A DNA stretch of 64,000 nt from CAIJXB01 sp964455905 (GCA_964455905.1 CAYVYN010000005.1:137285-201284); one strand, 5' to 3'. Counted from the first letter of the stretch, positions 9,158 through 18,780 are shown. Numbers and translations: made by a program. The notes: a model not told the origin generated them from the sequence alone.

Positions 9158-12100
9158 TTACAAAAGCTTTATGTGATCTTCGTCAGAGGAAGCTCTTCTC
9201 CATCGTCCTGTTTGGTCATAAAAATCTAAGTGATTTTTCAAGACATTCAATACGATTTCCTTGGCCTCTTCACCCTCTTTAGACCCCTCTACTTTTTGAA
9301 TAATTTGAACCATAAAGCTTCTAGATATTTCAACTATAGGCATAATAGCCGTTAGAGCCTCTAACGGTGCTAAAACAGAAAAGTCTACTAATGGGGTAAA
9401 ACACTCAATTAAATCCACAATAGAGCCAATTTCCGGATTTATCTTAGATCTAAGACAAATATACCTAATAAAAAAGATTACAGCTTCGACGTCTTCTATA
9501 CTTTGAAGAGGCCCCATTTCTTTAAAAGACTCGTAACATCTAGCTACGACACTACATTCAAAAGCTGAATCAACCTGCAAAGTAACAGTTGTTGGTTCCT
9601 TGTTATCGCGTAGCGTTTGAGCATGGGAGGCAATCACGACCTTCCCCATAATATAAGAAAAAAGACTTAAAACAGGGTAAAACTGCCTACGACTTATCCA
9701 AGGACTATTAAAAATAAATTCAAGCAATTTAATAGAAACGTTTAGCTCTTGAAATTCATCCTTCGTAAGATCACATATTTTTTCATCTTCATTATGAATT
9801 AATTGAAGCGCAAATATAGCAAGCTCTGCAGAAAAAGGAGATTCTAACCCAGGATAGCAAACATGGTTGATAATATTTTCTAGCACAGCATTAATAGAAT
9901 CTTTCCTCCCCTCTTTTTTCTTGTGGGTAAAATAAGTAAGGGTAGAAGAGAGTTTACTCAAAGAAAATTCCCACCCCAGAAGTTTTCGTAGCTTCAAATT
10001 TTCTTCTAAATACAAAAAGTACATGGACAAATCTAGTAAAATATTTTCCTCACTACCACTTTGCATTACCTGAGTCATACGAAACCAGTGGACTTCTGTT
10101 ACTAAATTAATAAGGGGTTCTTTTTTTTCTAGCCGCATAGCAGCAACAATTACTTTTTTGCTACATTCCGATAATAGAGCTGAAGGTTCTTTACTAAAAC
10201 TAATCAAATATTCACTAAGAGGATATAGATGTGATCCAATGACTTCATCAAAAGAAGGGGTCTCTAATATCTTCAGGTGGTGATGTAAGCTCCTCAAAGA
10301 AATATCTCGACTGTTAATCAAATCTGGCCGCTGAAAAATAGCATCGATGAATAAGAAGCTAGCGTGAGGAAAATGTTTACTGATCTGTTTCAAAATTTTT
10401 TGGAAAGACTGATTTTCCAACTCTCGGACTATTTTTCGAGAAATCCCCCACCAATCTATTTTGAGATGGTCAGCTAATTTCAAATACAGCTGCAGAATTT
10501 CTTCATCTAATTTAAAATTATTAGACACATAATACTCTAAAACTTTTTGTATTTTTTTATTTAACTGTCTATCTTTGGACTGTTCAAAATGTTTAGAAAC
10601 TAACTTCAAAAAGAACAAATATAAATCGAGATCTTTCGAACAAATATCAAAAATACCCTTGGTAGACAAAAAAGCAATCCAAGAAAAAACACTCCCTCGG
10701 TTATTTATCTGATTTTTAATTTTTTCGATAAAAAAAACCGTTAATTCTTCATCTAAATACGGTAGGATCTTTTCGATTAAAAAATTACTATCAGAATAGT
10801 TTTCTATTTTAGATAAAAAAGCATGTACATAAGTCGACTTCACTTTATCTGTTTGAATTAAAAGAGAAAACCACTTTTGCATAATGTCTATAGACTCATC
10901 AAAAGTTGCTAAAAAAGCTTCAGGATTTTGTACAGAACTCATAGATAAAAAAAACAGCTTTTGAACAACTTCAAAAAAACCACCTATCTGGGAGCATCGT
11001 ATAGTCAAATCCAAGCGCTCTGAGTCTTTGGCTGTATCTAAGTACATCTTTGCAAAAAAAAGAAGCTCCTCACTATCTTTTAAAAAGTCATTTAAAGATT
11101 TTAAAAAAGCAGAAAAACCTTTATCTCTGATAGAATCATCTATTTTCCATAAAGGGATCTCTCGTAATTTAGAAATAAATAAATGAGGGCATTTTAGATC
11201 CTTGCTTTGCAATAATTCCTCGAAAACAAATGGCATCATTCTTTCAAAATAAAGCGTTAAAAACTTGACTACTTTGTCCTTTTTTTCTGAGGAAAGAAAA
11301 GCATGTGTTAGGATTTTCACGATAGCACCCTGATCCAATCCTAGTTTATCTAAGTATCTAGCAAGTAAACAAACAACGCCTCCTTTTTTTTCCTGACTGT
11401 ATAAGTCTATACGAAATAAAAGAGCTTTCAAAGGGACGTCGGTGGAGCTACTTAAACCAAACAGTTTGTCCGAATCTAAAAGAAACTTACGTTCTATAAC
11501 TTCTGCGAGTTTAGGCTCTAAATATACCTCTTGGTAAACTTGCCACATATTCTCTTCAGTGATAACGAGCTGAGAAAAGCTTTGAAAACACGCTAAACGA
11601 ACCTGTTCATTTTGAGAGTCTTGCTGAAGAAGCCTCAAATAACCTTTTAGAGCACTTAAGGAACCAAAAATACGACTTTGATAACGAAGTAACGATAAAG
11701 ATTTCAAAACACTTCCCACCTTGAACAACCCAAGTTCAAACACCTTTTGATCAGTAAAAGATTTGTCTGAAACCATGTCTAAACGAGTTTGATTCACCTC
11801 AAAATCAAGTAGCTGCTTTAAGTAATCAATTTCCCCCAATAAAGCAAAAGCATTCAAAAAAAAAGTAAATCGTTCCTCTTCACCCGAAAGAATTGGATTC
11901 GTAAAGCTGGTTAAGTTACGAAGAAAACATAAAAAAAAATCACTCTTATTATCAGGAGGATCCAAAACAAGAGCTGTTAAAATTCTTCCCCAAGGAAGGG
12001 TTGGTAAATCAAGATCTCTTGCACGTTCAAGCAAATAAGAAAACTGTGTCCAAAGGTGTTCAACAATCCAGTTAGAACCTTTCATTAAAAATTCTCGAAT

Positions 12101-13753
12101 AACTCCACACGAAATACGATTTTTATACTGCTTATCTATAGGAAGGTTCATCAAATTTAATAGTACAAGAAAAAAAGCAGATCCCTCTTTAAAAACATGA
12201 TAAGGAGCTCTAAGAAGAGCTCCTGTCAAGTAGGGAATATTTTCTAGAAGATGTTTGATCTCTATTTCTGTTAAGCACTCTAAATCACATCTAGAGGCGA
12301 TACTTTCAATATGCTGAAAAGAAAGGGATTTACTAAGTAACATCAAAGATAGAGCCGCAATCTCCTTTCTTTCCAAAAGTAAATCTTTTATTCTCTTTCT
12401 TAAATCTGGTTCTATAACCAAAAAAGCTATAAGAGGGCACAACTCACCTTTTAATAAACTCCTCTCGGCTTCTTCTTTCAAAAAAGAGGGGGCCAATTGT
12501 GGGAATTTTAACAGCCAAGCAAGTAAAATATTTCTCGGAATCTTTGTCTGTAAAAAAGAAAAAAAAGTAGAATCAAACTTAATCAGCTGCTCTTTCAAAT
12601 CAAACGCATAAGGATCAGAAATGTCAGTTGTTTCAATTAGATCACCTTCGTCAATCAAAGGCACAACCACATACCCCTCTAGAAATGCACACTGCAAGCT
12701 AAAATTTCCTAAATGATTTTTCCAAACAACCCGATCTGCCAAAAGAGGAAGAATGCTTTTTAAAAAACTTGGCATCAAATTTTCCTCTAAAAAAGATAAT
12801 TCTTTTTGTAACAATCGAATCCAAACATTCTCTTTGGGAATCTCTGCTAAAAAACCAATCAGGGCTTTTAAAAAAAACACTTTTTGCACATCCCCTTTGG
12901 GCAAACTAAAAATAGCATTTAAACATATAATAATTTTATACGAAAAATCCCCTCTTTTTTTATTCACAAACTGAAAAAGTTGGAACACAAGACTCTCTTG
13001 CTTGTTTTTCACATCAATTGCATAAAAAAGTTCGTTCAAAGAGTAAGGATCACTATATCCTTTGCTAACAAGCATGAGATAACGAAACCAACCTGCTCCA
13101 TGGAGTTTAGTTGCTACCGAAGAAGTAATCACCCGATTACGCACATTTTCAGCAACAGCTTCAAAAGCTCCTTCCTTAGAAAACAAATGATAATGAGTAC
13201 CATCTTCGCTAGGAGAGGCAACAAAAGAGTCTACATTCGTTACATGTAATGGGTAGTCTTCACTTTCTACAACATGCCCAACACATTCAATTGGTAATTG
13301 CCCCACATCCCCTCTAAAAGAAAATGCTGTAATAGAGTGCTCTGGGCTTAAAAACTGCGAAAATTTTTTATGTGGACGAAACGAATTCAGAGGTTCCGAT
13401 ATTTTCGTGTTTAACAAATGATTGATTGCGTCTTTAAATATATCTTCAATTTCATAAAGAGCTTCGGTTTTATCTCCTTTCCTAATAAGAACAACACTTA
13501 AATCAATGTCGCTATGTGGCACTGGAGTTACACAAGCATCAAGCACAGAACTACCGACCCATCCCAATCGAAAGTTTTGCGTGTTTCTACGTAAAAGAGA
13601 AGCTCTAACAGCATCCATGAGCTGTTGGGCTCTGCAAATGATTTTACGGCTTTCCTTCGAAGAATATATCGCAATTCGATTTTCTGAAATAGAAGACAAC
13701 TCTATTTGCGAAATAGTTTTTGAAGGACCTAGAATCGAGCCGATAAAAAACAT
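9158..13753 (-). CDS. Giant protein with N-terminal nucleotidyltransferase motif, 1531 aa
   Basis: I start at ATG 13753; a TTG four codons upstream is less likely. Near the N-terminus a Pol-beta-superfamily nucleotidyltransferase signature is visible: Gly67-Ser68 in 'LGWVGSSVLDACV', then Asp82 and Asp84 in 'SDIDLSVVL', spaced as in the classical GS-x(n)-DxD motif, and a possible third acidic residue Glu156 in 'LPIECVG'. The domain seems to cover about residues 35-230. The remaining 1300 residues are predominantly helical, leucine-rich and without a repeat unit I can define; no membrane segment is obvious. Such proteins transfer NMP groups to RNA, small molecules or proteins; the acceptor here is unknown. 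It is a single gene, upstream of (divergent from) the MOMP-like gene. An effector-like or RNA-modifying role are both possible. Confidence 0.85.
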   Translation of the reverse strand: MFFIGSILGPSKTISQIELSSISENRIAIYSSKESRKIICRAQQLMDAVRASLLRRNTQNFRLGWVGSSVLDACVTPVPHSDIDLSVVLIRKGDKTEALYEIEDIFKDAINHLLNTKISEPLNSFRPHKKFSQFLSPEHSITAFSFRGDVGQLPIECVGHVVESEDYPLHVTNVDSFVASPSEDGTHYHLFSKEGAFEAVAENVRNRVITSSVATKLHGAGWFRYLMLVSKGYSDPYSLNELFYAIDVKNKQESLVFQLFQFVNKKRGDFSYKIIICLNAIFSLPKGDVQKVFFLKALIGFLAEIPKENVWIRLLQKELSFLEENLMPSFLKSILPLLADRVVWKNHLGNFSLQCAFLEGYVVVPLIDEGDLIETTDISDPYAFDLKEQLIKFDSTFFSFLQTKIPRNILLAWLLKFPQLAPSFLKEEAERSLLKGELCPLIAFLVIEPDLRKRIKDLLLERKEIAALSLMLLSKSLSFQHIESIASRCDLECLTEIEIKHLLENIPYLTGALLRAPYHVFKEGSAFFLVLLNLMNLPIDKQYKNRISCGVIREFLMKGSNWIVEHLWTQFSYLLERARDLDLPTLPWGRILTALVLDPPDNKSDFFLCFLRNLTSFTNPILSGEEERFTFFLNAFALLGEIDYLKQLLDFEVNQTRLDMVSDKSFTDQKVFELGLFKVGSVLKSLSLLRYQSRIFGSLSALKGYLRLLQQDSQNEQVRLACFQSFSQLVITEENMWQVYQEVYLEPKLAEVIERKFLLDSDKLFGLSSSTDVPLKALLFRIDLYSQEKKGGVVCLLARYLDKLGLDQGAIVKILTHAFLSSEKKDKVVKFLTLYFERMMPFVFEELLQSKDLKCPHLFISKLREIPLWKIDDSIRDKGFSAFLKSLNDFLKDSEELLFFAKMYLDTAKDSERLDLTIRCSQIGGFFEVVQKLFFLSMSSVQNPEAFLATFDESIDIMQKWFSLLIQTDKVKSTYVHAFLSKIENYSDSNFLIEKILPYLDEELTVFFIEKIKNQINNRGSVFSWIAFLSTKGIFDICSKDLDLYLFFLKLVSKHFEQSKDRQLNKKIQKVLEYYVSNNFKLDEEILQLYLKLADHLKIDWWGISRKIVRELENQSFQKILKQISKHFPHASFLFIDAIFQRPDLINSRDISLRSLHHHLKILETPSFDEVIGSHLYPLSEYLISFSKEPSALLSECSKKVIVAAMRLEKKEPLINLVTEVHWFRMTQVMQSGSEENILLDLSMYFLYLEENLKLRKLLGWEFSLSKLSSTLTYFTHKKKEGRKDSINAVLENIINHVCYPGLESPFSAELAIFALQLIHNEDEKICDLTKDEFQELNVSIKLLEFIFNSPWISRRQFYPVLSLFSYIMGKVVIASHAQTLRDNKEPTTVTLQVDSAFECSVVARCYESFKEMGPLQSIEDVEAVIFFIRYICLRSKINPEIGSIVDLIECFTPLVDFSVLAPLEALTAIMPIVEISRSFMVQIIQKVEGSKEGEEAKEIVLNVLKNHLDFYDQTGRWRRASSDEDHIKLL

Positions 13754-13942
13754 TAAACACACCAATAAAATCTAGTAAAATGCATTAAATGCTAAATCAA
13801 AACAAATTAAATGTCACCAAATGTTCTTTTGATGTTTTTTTTGATCACATATAAAAATCAAAAAAAAACGCTATAAAAAAATTGCTTTTTTCTAACCCCC
13901 ATCGCATTATAAGCTATTTTTCAGCCTAAAACAGGAGATCTT

Positions 13943-15016
13943 ATGGCAAACAAAACTACGCTATCCATTTTAAGTATGGCTTCCCTTTTTACAACACAAA
14001 AAGCCTTTAGCGACGGCTCCACACAAATCCCAGAAGGCAAGCTCACAGACTACGCTTGTATTTATCCCGACATAACTCCTGGCGCAGGCCCTCGAGTGAT
14101 TAATGGATGTGATGTTTTCCTTACAGCAGACTACCTATACTGGACAGCTCAACAAGACAACCTAGAATATGCTGTAACAGGAAATATCACAGACCTAATT
14201 ACATCAAGTCATCAAGGAAGTGTAAAAAACACAAACTTTCGTTATCAATCAGGATTTCGTGGAGGTCTTGGATTTAACTTTGATCACGATGCATGGGATA
14301 CTTACTTTAACTATACCTGGTTTCAAAGTAATAAAAACAAAGGAAACACACACACAAACTCTGCAGAAACAGGGCTATTTCCTTCCTTTACCCCTGTTTT
14401 AGTCGTTCCTGAGGGTAGTTTTTTTTCTCAGGCTCAAACGATATGGCAAATACATTTTAACAGCTTAGACTGGGAACTTGGTCGCAACTTATATATCAGC
14501 AAATATCTCTCTTTGCGTCCTTTTATTGGACTAAAAGGAACCTGGCAACAGCAAAAAGGTGTAAACAGCTATCGTTTGACCACAACAACTCCCTATAAAA
14601 TACCATACGAAAACTCTTTGAAAAGTTATTTTTTTGGAGTAGGGGGACGTGGAGGGATAAATACGGCTTGGCATCTTTCTGGTAGCTGGAGCTTGATTGG
14701 AGACTTGGCGCTATCCGGCGTATGGGGACAGTTTAACACCCACAGAAAAGACTACTTCAAGCTTGAAGATGAAGCAGCAATAACGAGCATCAATAAGAAA
14801 AATCACTTTAACACAATTATTCCCGTATTAGAACTCTGCCTTGGCATAAAAAAAGATGCTTGGTTTTCTGAAGATCGTTTTCACGTAAATATGCAAGCTG
14901 GTTGGGAAGAGCAAATTTGGTGGAATCAAAACAAATTCAGCTTAACAAATGGAGTACCAAGAGGAGGCAACCTATCCTTACAAGGTCTTACCGCTCGAGT
15001 TCGTGTTGATTTCTAA
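13943..15016 (+). CDS. MOMP-like / Lpg1974-family outer-membrane porin
   Basis: The 357-residue product has an N-terminal signal-like segment (MANKTTLSILSMASLF), then 'GCDVFLTADYLYWTAQQDN', the hallmark of the Lpg1974-type pore-forming family that is expanded in Simkania and relatives. The rest shows alternating polar/aromatic strands typical of a beta barrel (FRGGLGFNFDHDAWDTYFNY), ending in a strand with a C-terminal Phe (ARVRVDF), the usual BAM recognition signature. It is preceded by a strong Shine-Dalgarno (caggag, 7 bases before ATG). It should act as a general porin or structural outer-membrane protein. Its stop overlaps the stop of the convergent membrane-protein gene by 4 bases. Confidence 0.9.
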   Translation: MANKTTLSILSMASLFTTQKAFSDGSTQIPEGKLTDYACIYPDITPGAGPRVINGCDVFLTADYLYWTAQQDNLEYAVTGNITDLITSSHQGSVKNTNFRYQSGFRGGLGFNFDHDAWDTYFNYTWFQSNKNKGNTHTNSAETGLFPSFTPVLVVPEGSFFSQAQTIWQIHFNSLDWELGRNLYISKYLSLRPFIGLKGTWQQQKGVNSYRLTTTTPYKIPYENSLKSYFFGVGGRGGINTAWHLSGSWSLIGDLALSGVWGQFNTHRKDYFKLEDEAAITSINKKNHFNTIIPVLELCLGIKKDAWFSEDRFHVNMQAGWEEQIWWNQNKFSLTNGVPRGGNLSLQGLTARVRVDF

Positions 15017-15510
15017 ACAAAAACAGCAGTAAGATGCCAAGCGCCTTTATAGCCCAATTTATCAACCAGCTCTTTAGCTAAAGAGTTTTCAAGTTTTGAT
15101 AATTGAATATAAAAGGCGCTACGTAAAGCAGATGGAACATAGGCAACTATCTCCATCTTCTTTTTACGATAAAAAGAAACATCAATAGAAAATAAAACTT
15201 CAGGCATCTGCTTAGCAAAAAAAGACACTAAAAATTCCCTCGCAACAAGTTCATCTATACTATAGGTTCCTTTTTCCATTCTCACTCGATAAAATGATTT
15301 TCTATGAATAAAATAAAAGGAGACAAATAGCAGTAAACTAAATAAAACCCCCATAAATCCAACAAACACAAAAGCACCTGGCTTTTCAAAAAAAGAGAAA
15401 AAAGACACCTTTAACCACGGAGACAACCCTGCTTGCAAGAAAAATATACTGGCGAAGGCAAATAAGATCGCCAGTAAAAAATGTAAAGCTGATAAAAGTC
15501 CACTTTTCAT
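15013..15510 (-). CDS. AmaP-like membrane anchor (two TM segments + Asp23-like domain)
   Basis: The 165-residue protein has two N-terminal hydrophobic segments (about residues 5-27 and 45-68) and a soluble C-terminal domain. It directly follows an Asp23-family gene, with which it overlaps by 4 bases. That architecture and the pairing resemble the AmaP membrane anchors of Firmicutes, which tether Asp23 to the membrane. I infer the same relationship here. The soluble part contains a basic patch (YRKKKMEIVAYV) and a helix at its end. Sequence similarity to AmaP is only suggestive, so the name is a functional guess based on topology and context. Confidence 0.6.
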   Translation of the reverse strand: MKSGLLSALHFLLAILFAFASIFFLQAGLSPWLKVSFFSFFEKPGAFVFVGFMGVLFSLLLFVSFYFIHRKSFYRVRMEKGTYSIDELVAREFLVSFFAKQMPEVLFSIDVSFYRKKKMEIVAYVPSALRSAFYIQLSKLENSLAKELVDKLGYKGAWHLTAVFV

Positions 15511-15941
15511 AAAAGACTAGCTAATTGAAGTTCTTTCTCTTCCTCTACAACTACAGACCTTTCCTGTATTAAATTTTTAAATACAACATGAACAGATCCA
15601 ACATGCAACCCAGTCAAGACGCTCACTTCTTCAGCTACTTTAGCTTGAATTTCTTCTGCTTTTTGAGGAATTGCGACCCCGTAAGCAACATTAATTTCAA
15701 TTTTTATCTGAACTGTCTGATGTTTTTGATCTTGCTCTACATGAATTCCTTTCACTCTTTCATTTACGTCTCTACCAAGTAAATGATCAATAAAATTTCC
15801 CTCTAAAAGAGCAACGCCCTCAATTTTTGCAAGACACTGAATAGTAATAGATTGAAAAACTCTACTTTCAATATCCCAAATAAATACCATGTCGGGTAAA
15901 TCAACTTCTTTACGATCTATATGTTTCAATTGACTATGCAT
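15507..15941 (-). CDS. Asp23/Gls24-family envelope stress protein
   Basis: The 144-residue soluble protein shows the Asp23 core: 'IQCLAKIEGVALLEG' near residue 36, a beta-strand-rich middle with 'VQIKIEINVAYGVAIP', and 'VAEEVSVLTGLHVGSVHVVF' towards the end. In Firmicutes these proteins form membrane-associated assemblies and their loss triggers a cell-wall stress response. Here the gene overlaps (ATGA) with a two-TM protein resembling the AmaP anchor, so the pair probably forms a membrane complex. The charged N-terminal 25 residues and a poly-acidic C-terminal tail are outside the core. I am confident of the family; the physiological role in a chlamydia is unproven. Confidence 0.85.
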   Translation of the reverse strand: MHSQLKHIDRKEVDLPDMVFIWDIESRVFQSITIQCLAKIEGVALLEGNFIDHLLGRDVNERVKGIHVEQDQKHQTVQIKIEINVAYGVAIPQKAEEIQAKVAEEVSVLTGLHVGSVHVVFKNLIQERSVVVEEEKELQLASLL

Positions 15942-16075
15942 AGCCTGGAGCCCCTTATTTTTTCTAGCGTTTTTAATTCTTTATTAAGTTAAAATGGTAG
16001 CAGAAGGTCTCCTTTAACGAAAAGGTAGATTGCAAAAATAGATTTAAAAATATTTTTACAACAAAAGAGCGCACC

Positions 16076-16525
16076 ATGCCAACTCTCTACTTAATTCTCA
16101 TAGGTGGAATTTCTGCCTACTTTGCAAATAAACAAGGAAGAAATCCTTTAATTTGGTTTGCAGTAGGTTGCTTCCTACCCAGCTGCACCCTTATACTCCT
16201 CTTTATCCTTCCGATAATAGGCTATTTTTTCAAGAGAAAATTGCTTAAAACTATGGGACAGTCCAAAAACAAACCCAAACCACCCCAAGAAGACGGAACT
16301 GTAACAATTGACATCCCACTCTTTCCTGACCTTCAAGTAAGCAAAGATGCGACTAAAAAACTGTGGTACTTTCTAGATAGTGAAAACAAAACAGTTGGCC
16401 CTATGAGTTTTGTGGCTTTTTATCAAAAATGGAAAAACGGGACTATTTTAGGTAAAACGTTCGTATGGAATGAAAGTTTAAACGAATGGAAACAATTTCA
16501 AGAAGTATTTCCACAAAACACCTAA
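16076..16525 (+). CDS. Small membrane protein with C-terminal GYF_2-like domain
   Basis: The 149-residue protein begins with two hydrophobic segments (about residues 2-15 and 25-55), followed by a short basic/proline-rich linker (KNKPKPPQEDG). The C-terminal 55 residues, with 'LWYFLDSENKTVGPMSF' and a later 'VWNESLNEWKQF', match the GYF_2 pattern W-Y-x-x-x-G-x-x-x-G-P-x-x-x-x-x-x-x-x-x-W-x-x-W. GYF-type modules usually bind proline-rich peptides; in bacteria they are often attached to membrane proteins of unknown role. The soluble domain should face the cytoplasm if both hydrophobic segments span the membrane. It is a stand-alone gene ahead of the alpha/beta hydrolase. Confidence 0.7.
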   Translation: MPTLYLILIGGISAYFANKQGRNPLIWFAVGCFLPSCTLILLFILPIIGYFFKRKLLKTMGQSKNKPKPPQEDGTVTIDIPLFPDLQVSKDATKKLWYFLDSENKTVGPMSFVAFYQKWKNGTILGKTFVWNESLNEWKQFQEVFPQNT

Positions 16526-16597
16526 TTCGCTTTTAAATAAAATTTTACATTTTATTTTCACTATTATAGGATCCATTTTACTAAGGTGGAGAAAAAA

Positions 16598-17362
16598 ATG
16601 ATTTCCTATAACGCTTTCGGATCAGGCCCCCAAAAAGTATTAGTCATGCATAGCTGGTTTTGCGATAATAGCAGCTATGCACCCCTATTGCCATTTATTG
16701 ATCCAAATGAATTCACTTTTTTATTCATGGATTTAAGAGGATACGGGAATTCCAAAGAGGTAAATGGAAAATATACACTCCAAGAGGCTGTAGAAGACGC
16801 AATACGATTAACCTCCGGTTTAAATTGGAATCAATTTCACATCCTAAGCCACTCCATGTCCACCCTCATCGCACAAAAAATCGCAATAACCCATGAACAA
16901 AAAGTCAAAAGTCTTATTGGAATTAACCCAATTCCTCCTTGTGGATTATCCAAAAGCATGGAGCTCCTATCCTTTCTACAAGAGGCTGCTCTTTCAAATG
17001 AAAGTAGCGCACTCGAGGGCATTCATGTACTGACAAATCGCAAATATTCAGAATATATAGCAAAAAAAATAGTTATAAACTGGCATAACTGCTCCACATC
17101 AAAAGCTCGAATGGCTTATCTAGAAATGTTTGCGAAAACAAATTTCACAAAGGAAGCTAAAGGCCTAAAAACACCTATGCTTCTTATTTTTGGAGAAGAT
17201 GACTACGAGGAGCAAGAAGAAGCCTTACAAACAAGCTTTCTGAAACTATATTCAAATGCTCAACTCAACCTTTGCAAAAATGCCGGACACTTTCCCATGC
17301 AAGAAACTCCCCCTCTAATAGCAACCCTCATCACGAATTTCATCTACAAAAACAAAACGTAA
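16598..17362 (+). CDS. Alpha/beta-fold hydrolase, 254 aa
   Basis: ATG at 16598 sits 6-7 bases after a good Shine-Dalgarno (aaggtggag), so I prefer it to the in-frame GTG 12 bases upstream. The fold is recognisable: an early strand 'KVLVMHSWFCDNSSY', the 'MDLRGYGNS' strand-turn, the nucleophile elbow 'ILSHSMSTL' with Ser86, an acid candidate in 'IFGEDDYEE' and the catalytic His in 'NAGHFPMQE'. The elbow is S-H-S-M-S rather than the common G-H-S-M-G, which is tolerated but unusual. The substrate (ester, peptide or C-C bond) is not predictable. It lies about 160 bases upstream of rpmF on the same strand; co-transcription is possible but unsupported. Confidence 0.85.
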   Translation: MISYNAFGSGPQKVLVMHSWFCDNSSYAPLLPFIDPNEFTFLFMDLRGYGNSKEVNGKYTLQEAVEDAIRLTSGLNWNQFHILSHSMSTLIAQKIAITHEQKVKSLIGINPIPPCGLSKSMELLSFLQEAALSNESSALEGIHVLTNRKYSEYIAKKIVINWHNCSTSKARMAYLEMFAKTNFTKEAKGLKTPMLLIFGEDDYEEQEEALQTSFLKLYSNAQLNLCKNAGHFPMQETPPLIATLITNFIYKNKT

Positions 17363-17524
17363 GTACTCAAAAAAAAGAACCTAAATTTTTTTTATCACAC
17401 TTACCTAAAAGGTCCAAAAAGATATCTAAAACTCCTGATAAAACAGCAATTTTTATCGATTTTTCTTTGAGAAAAAGCGAATTTCAGATATAAACATTAG
17501 CTAACTTATTAAGGAGATCTAACT

Positions 17525-17719
17525 ATGCCGGTACCACGTAACCGTATGTCAAACGCTAGAAAAAATTCTAGACGAGCACACCACGCGAAGTCCCCAAAAC
17601 ATTTAAGAAAGTGCTCAAACTGTCAGCACCCAGGACTTCCTCATCGCATTTGCCCTAGCTGTGGTTTTTATGATGGAAAATCCATTGAACACACACAAAA
17701 TGCAACAACAAGCGAGTAG
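17525..17719 (+). CDS. rpmF: 50S ribosomal protein L32
   Basis: This 64-residue basic protein starts MPVPRNRMSNARKNSRRAH, the typical L32 N-terminus, and contains two C-x-x-C pairs (CSNC and CPSC) of the zinc-binding form. A strong Shine-Dalgarno (aaggag) precedes the ATG. It is followed by and overlaps plsX, the classical bacterial rpmF-plsX pairing that is also present in Chlamydia. It is part of the large ribosomal subunit. Confidence 0.96.
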   Translation: MPVPRNRMSNARKNSRRAHHAKSPKHLRKCSNCQHPGLPHRICPSCGFYDGKSIEHTQNATTSE

Positions 17720-18698
17720 TAACAAAAAACCTCGAATCGCTTTAGATTTATTAGGTAGCGACGCAGATTCAAATTTCATTTTAGAGTCTGCGATTCCTAT
17801 TATAAGTTCTTTCAAAGAAAACGCCTCTTTTCTTATTATAGCAGAAGAAAAAAACAAGTCTCTTTTAAATTCAATTGCAAACATTTCTTACATAATCGCA
17901 ACAGATACGATTACCATGGAAGAAAATCCACTCACTGCGATACGAAAAAAGAAAAACTCTTCGTTAGTACTAGGAATTCAAGCTCTTGAAGAAAAAAAAG
18001 TAGATGCGTTTATTTCATTTGGAAGCACGGGAGCTCTTGTTGCGGGCGCAAAAATCATCCTAGAAACTCTTCCTCACATCAAATATCCAGCCCTTTTAAC
18101 AGAATTTACCTCCAACCAAAAGCAAACAGCCATACTTGACATCGGAGCTGTTACCTCATGTGACAGTAATTGCCTTATAAACTTTGCCTTCATGGGCACC
18201 GCCTATCAAAAAACAAGAGGAATACAAGATCCAATAGTAGGACTGTTAAATATTGGAAAAGAATCACACAAAGGCCCCCTGGAATTCCAGGAAGCCTACA
18301 ACACACTCTCCTCTTTAAACAAAACTTCCGATCTCCCATTTTTTTATGGAAACATTGAAGGAACCGATGCCTTCAAAGGACTTGTAGACGTAATTGTCAC
18401 AACTGGATTTGCCGGAAATATCTTCCTAAAAACAGCGGAGGGACTCTCTGCATTTTTCTGGGACAAACTATCGGAAGAACAAAAAAAACTTCATCCTCAA
18501 TTCAATCCAAAGCAATATCCTGGAGCTATTTTATGCGGAGTGAAAGGAATCGTCATAAAATGCCACGGCAACGGAAACCCTCAATCGATCCATAAAAGCA
18601 TAAGTGATGCGATAAAACTCACTAAAGAAAATTTCATAGAAAACATAGAAAAAGAAATCAACAGCCTCTTTGAGAAGATTCTCCCTAAGAGTTGCTGA
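17700..18698 (+). CDS. plsX: Phosphate acyltransferase PlsX
   Basis: PlsX converts acyl-ACP to acyl-phosphate in phospholipid synthesis. The family start appears as 'IALDLLGSDADSN', followed by 'ISFGSTGALVAGAKIIL', 'AILDIGAVTSC', 'GNIEGTDAFKGLVDVIVT' and 'GFAGNIFLKTAEGLS'. The start codon is uncertain because the frame runs back into rpmF: ATGs at 17670, 17673 and 17700 are all in frame. I list 17700, which gives 332 residues and a 20-base overlap with rpmF, as the shortest that keeps the whole domain. No clear ribosome-binding site is seen, so coupling to rpmF translation is likely. Together with the GPAT two genes downstream it supplies the first steps of membrane lipid synthesis. Confidence 0.94.
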   Translation: MQQQASSNKKPRIALDLLGSDADSNFILESAIPIISSFKENASFLIIAEEKNKSLLNSIANISYIIATDTITMEENPLTAIRKKKNSSLVLGIQALEEKKVDAFISFGSTGALVAGAKIILETLPHIKYPALLTEFTSNQKQTAILDIGAVTSCDSNCLINFAFMGTAYQKTRGIQDPIVGLLNIGKESHKGPLEFQEAYNTLSSLNKTSDLPFFYGNIEGTDAFKGLVDVIVTTGFAGNIFLKTAEGLSAFFWDKLSEEQKKLHPQFNPKQYPGAILCGVKGIVIKCHGNGNPQSIHKSISDAIKLTKENFIENIEKEINSLFEKILPKSC

Positions 18699-18780
18699 TT
18701 TTTATAGAAAAAGAACGCTTTTTCCCCTAATATACTGTCAGTACACAAAAAAAACTCTAATCATCTACCTGGGCGGCTTT

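Noticed and set aside
12753..13775. Plus-strand open frames across the start of the nucleotidyltransferase-motif gene
   Set aside because: They are antisense shadows; the minus-strand frame carries the GS…DxD motif.
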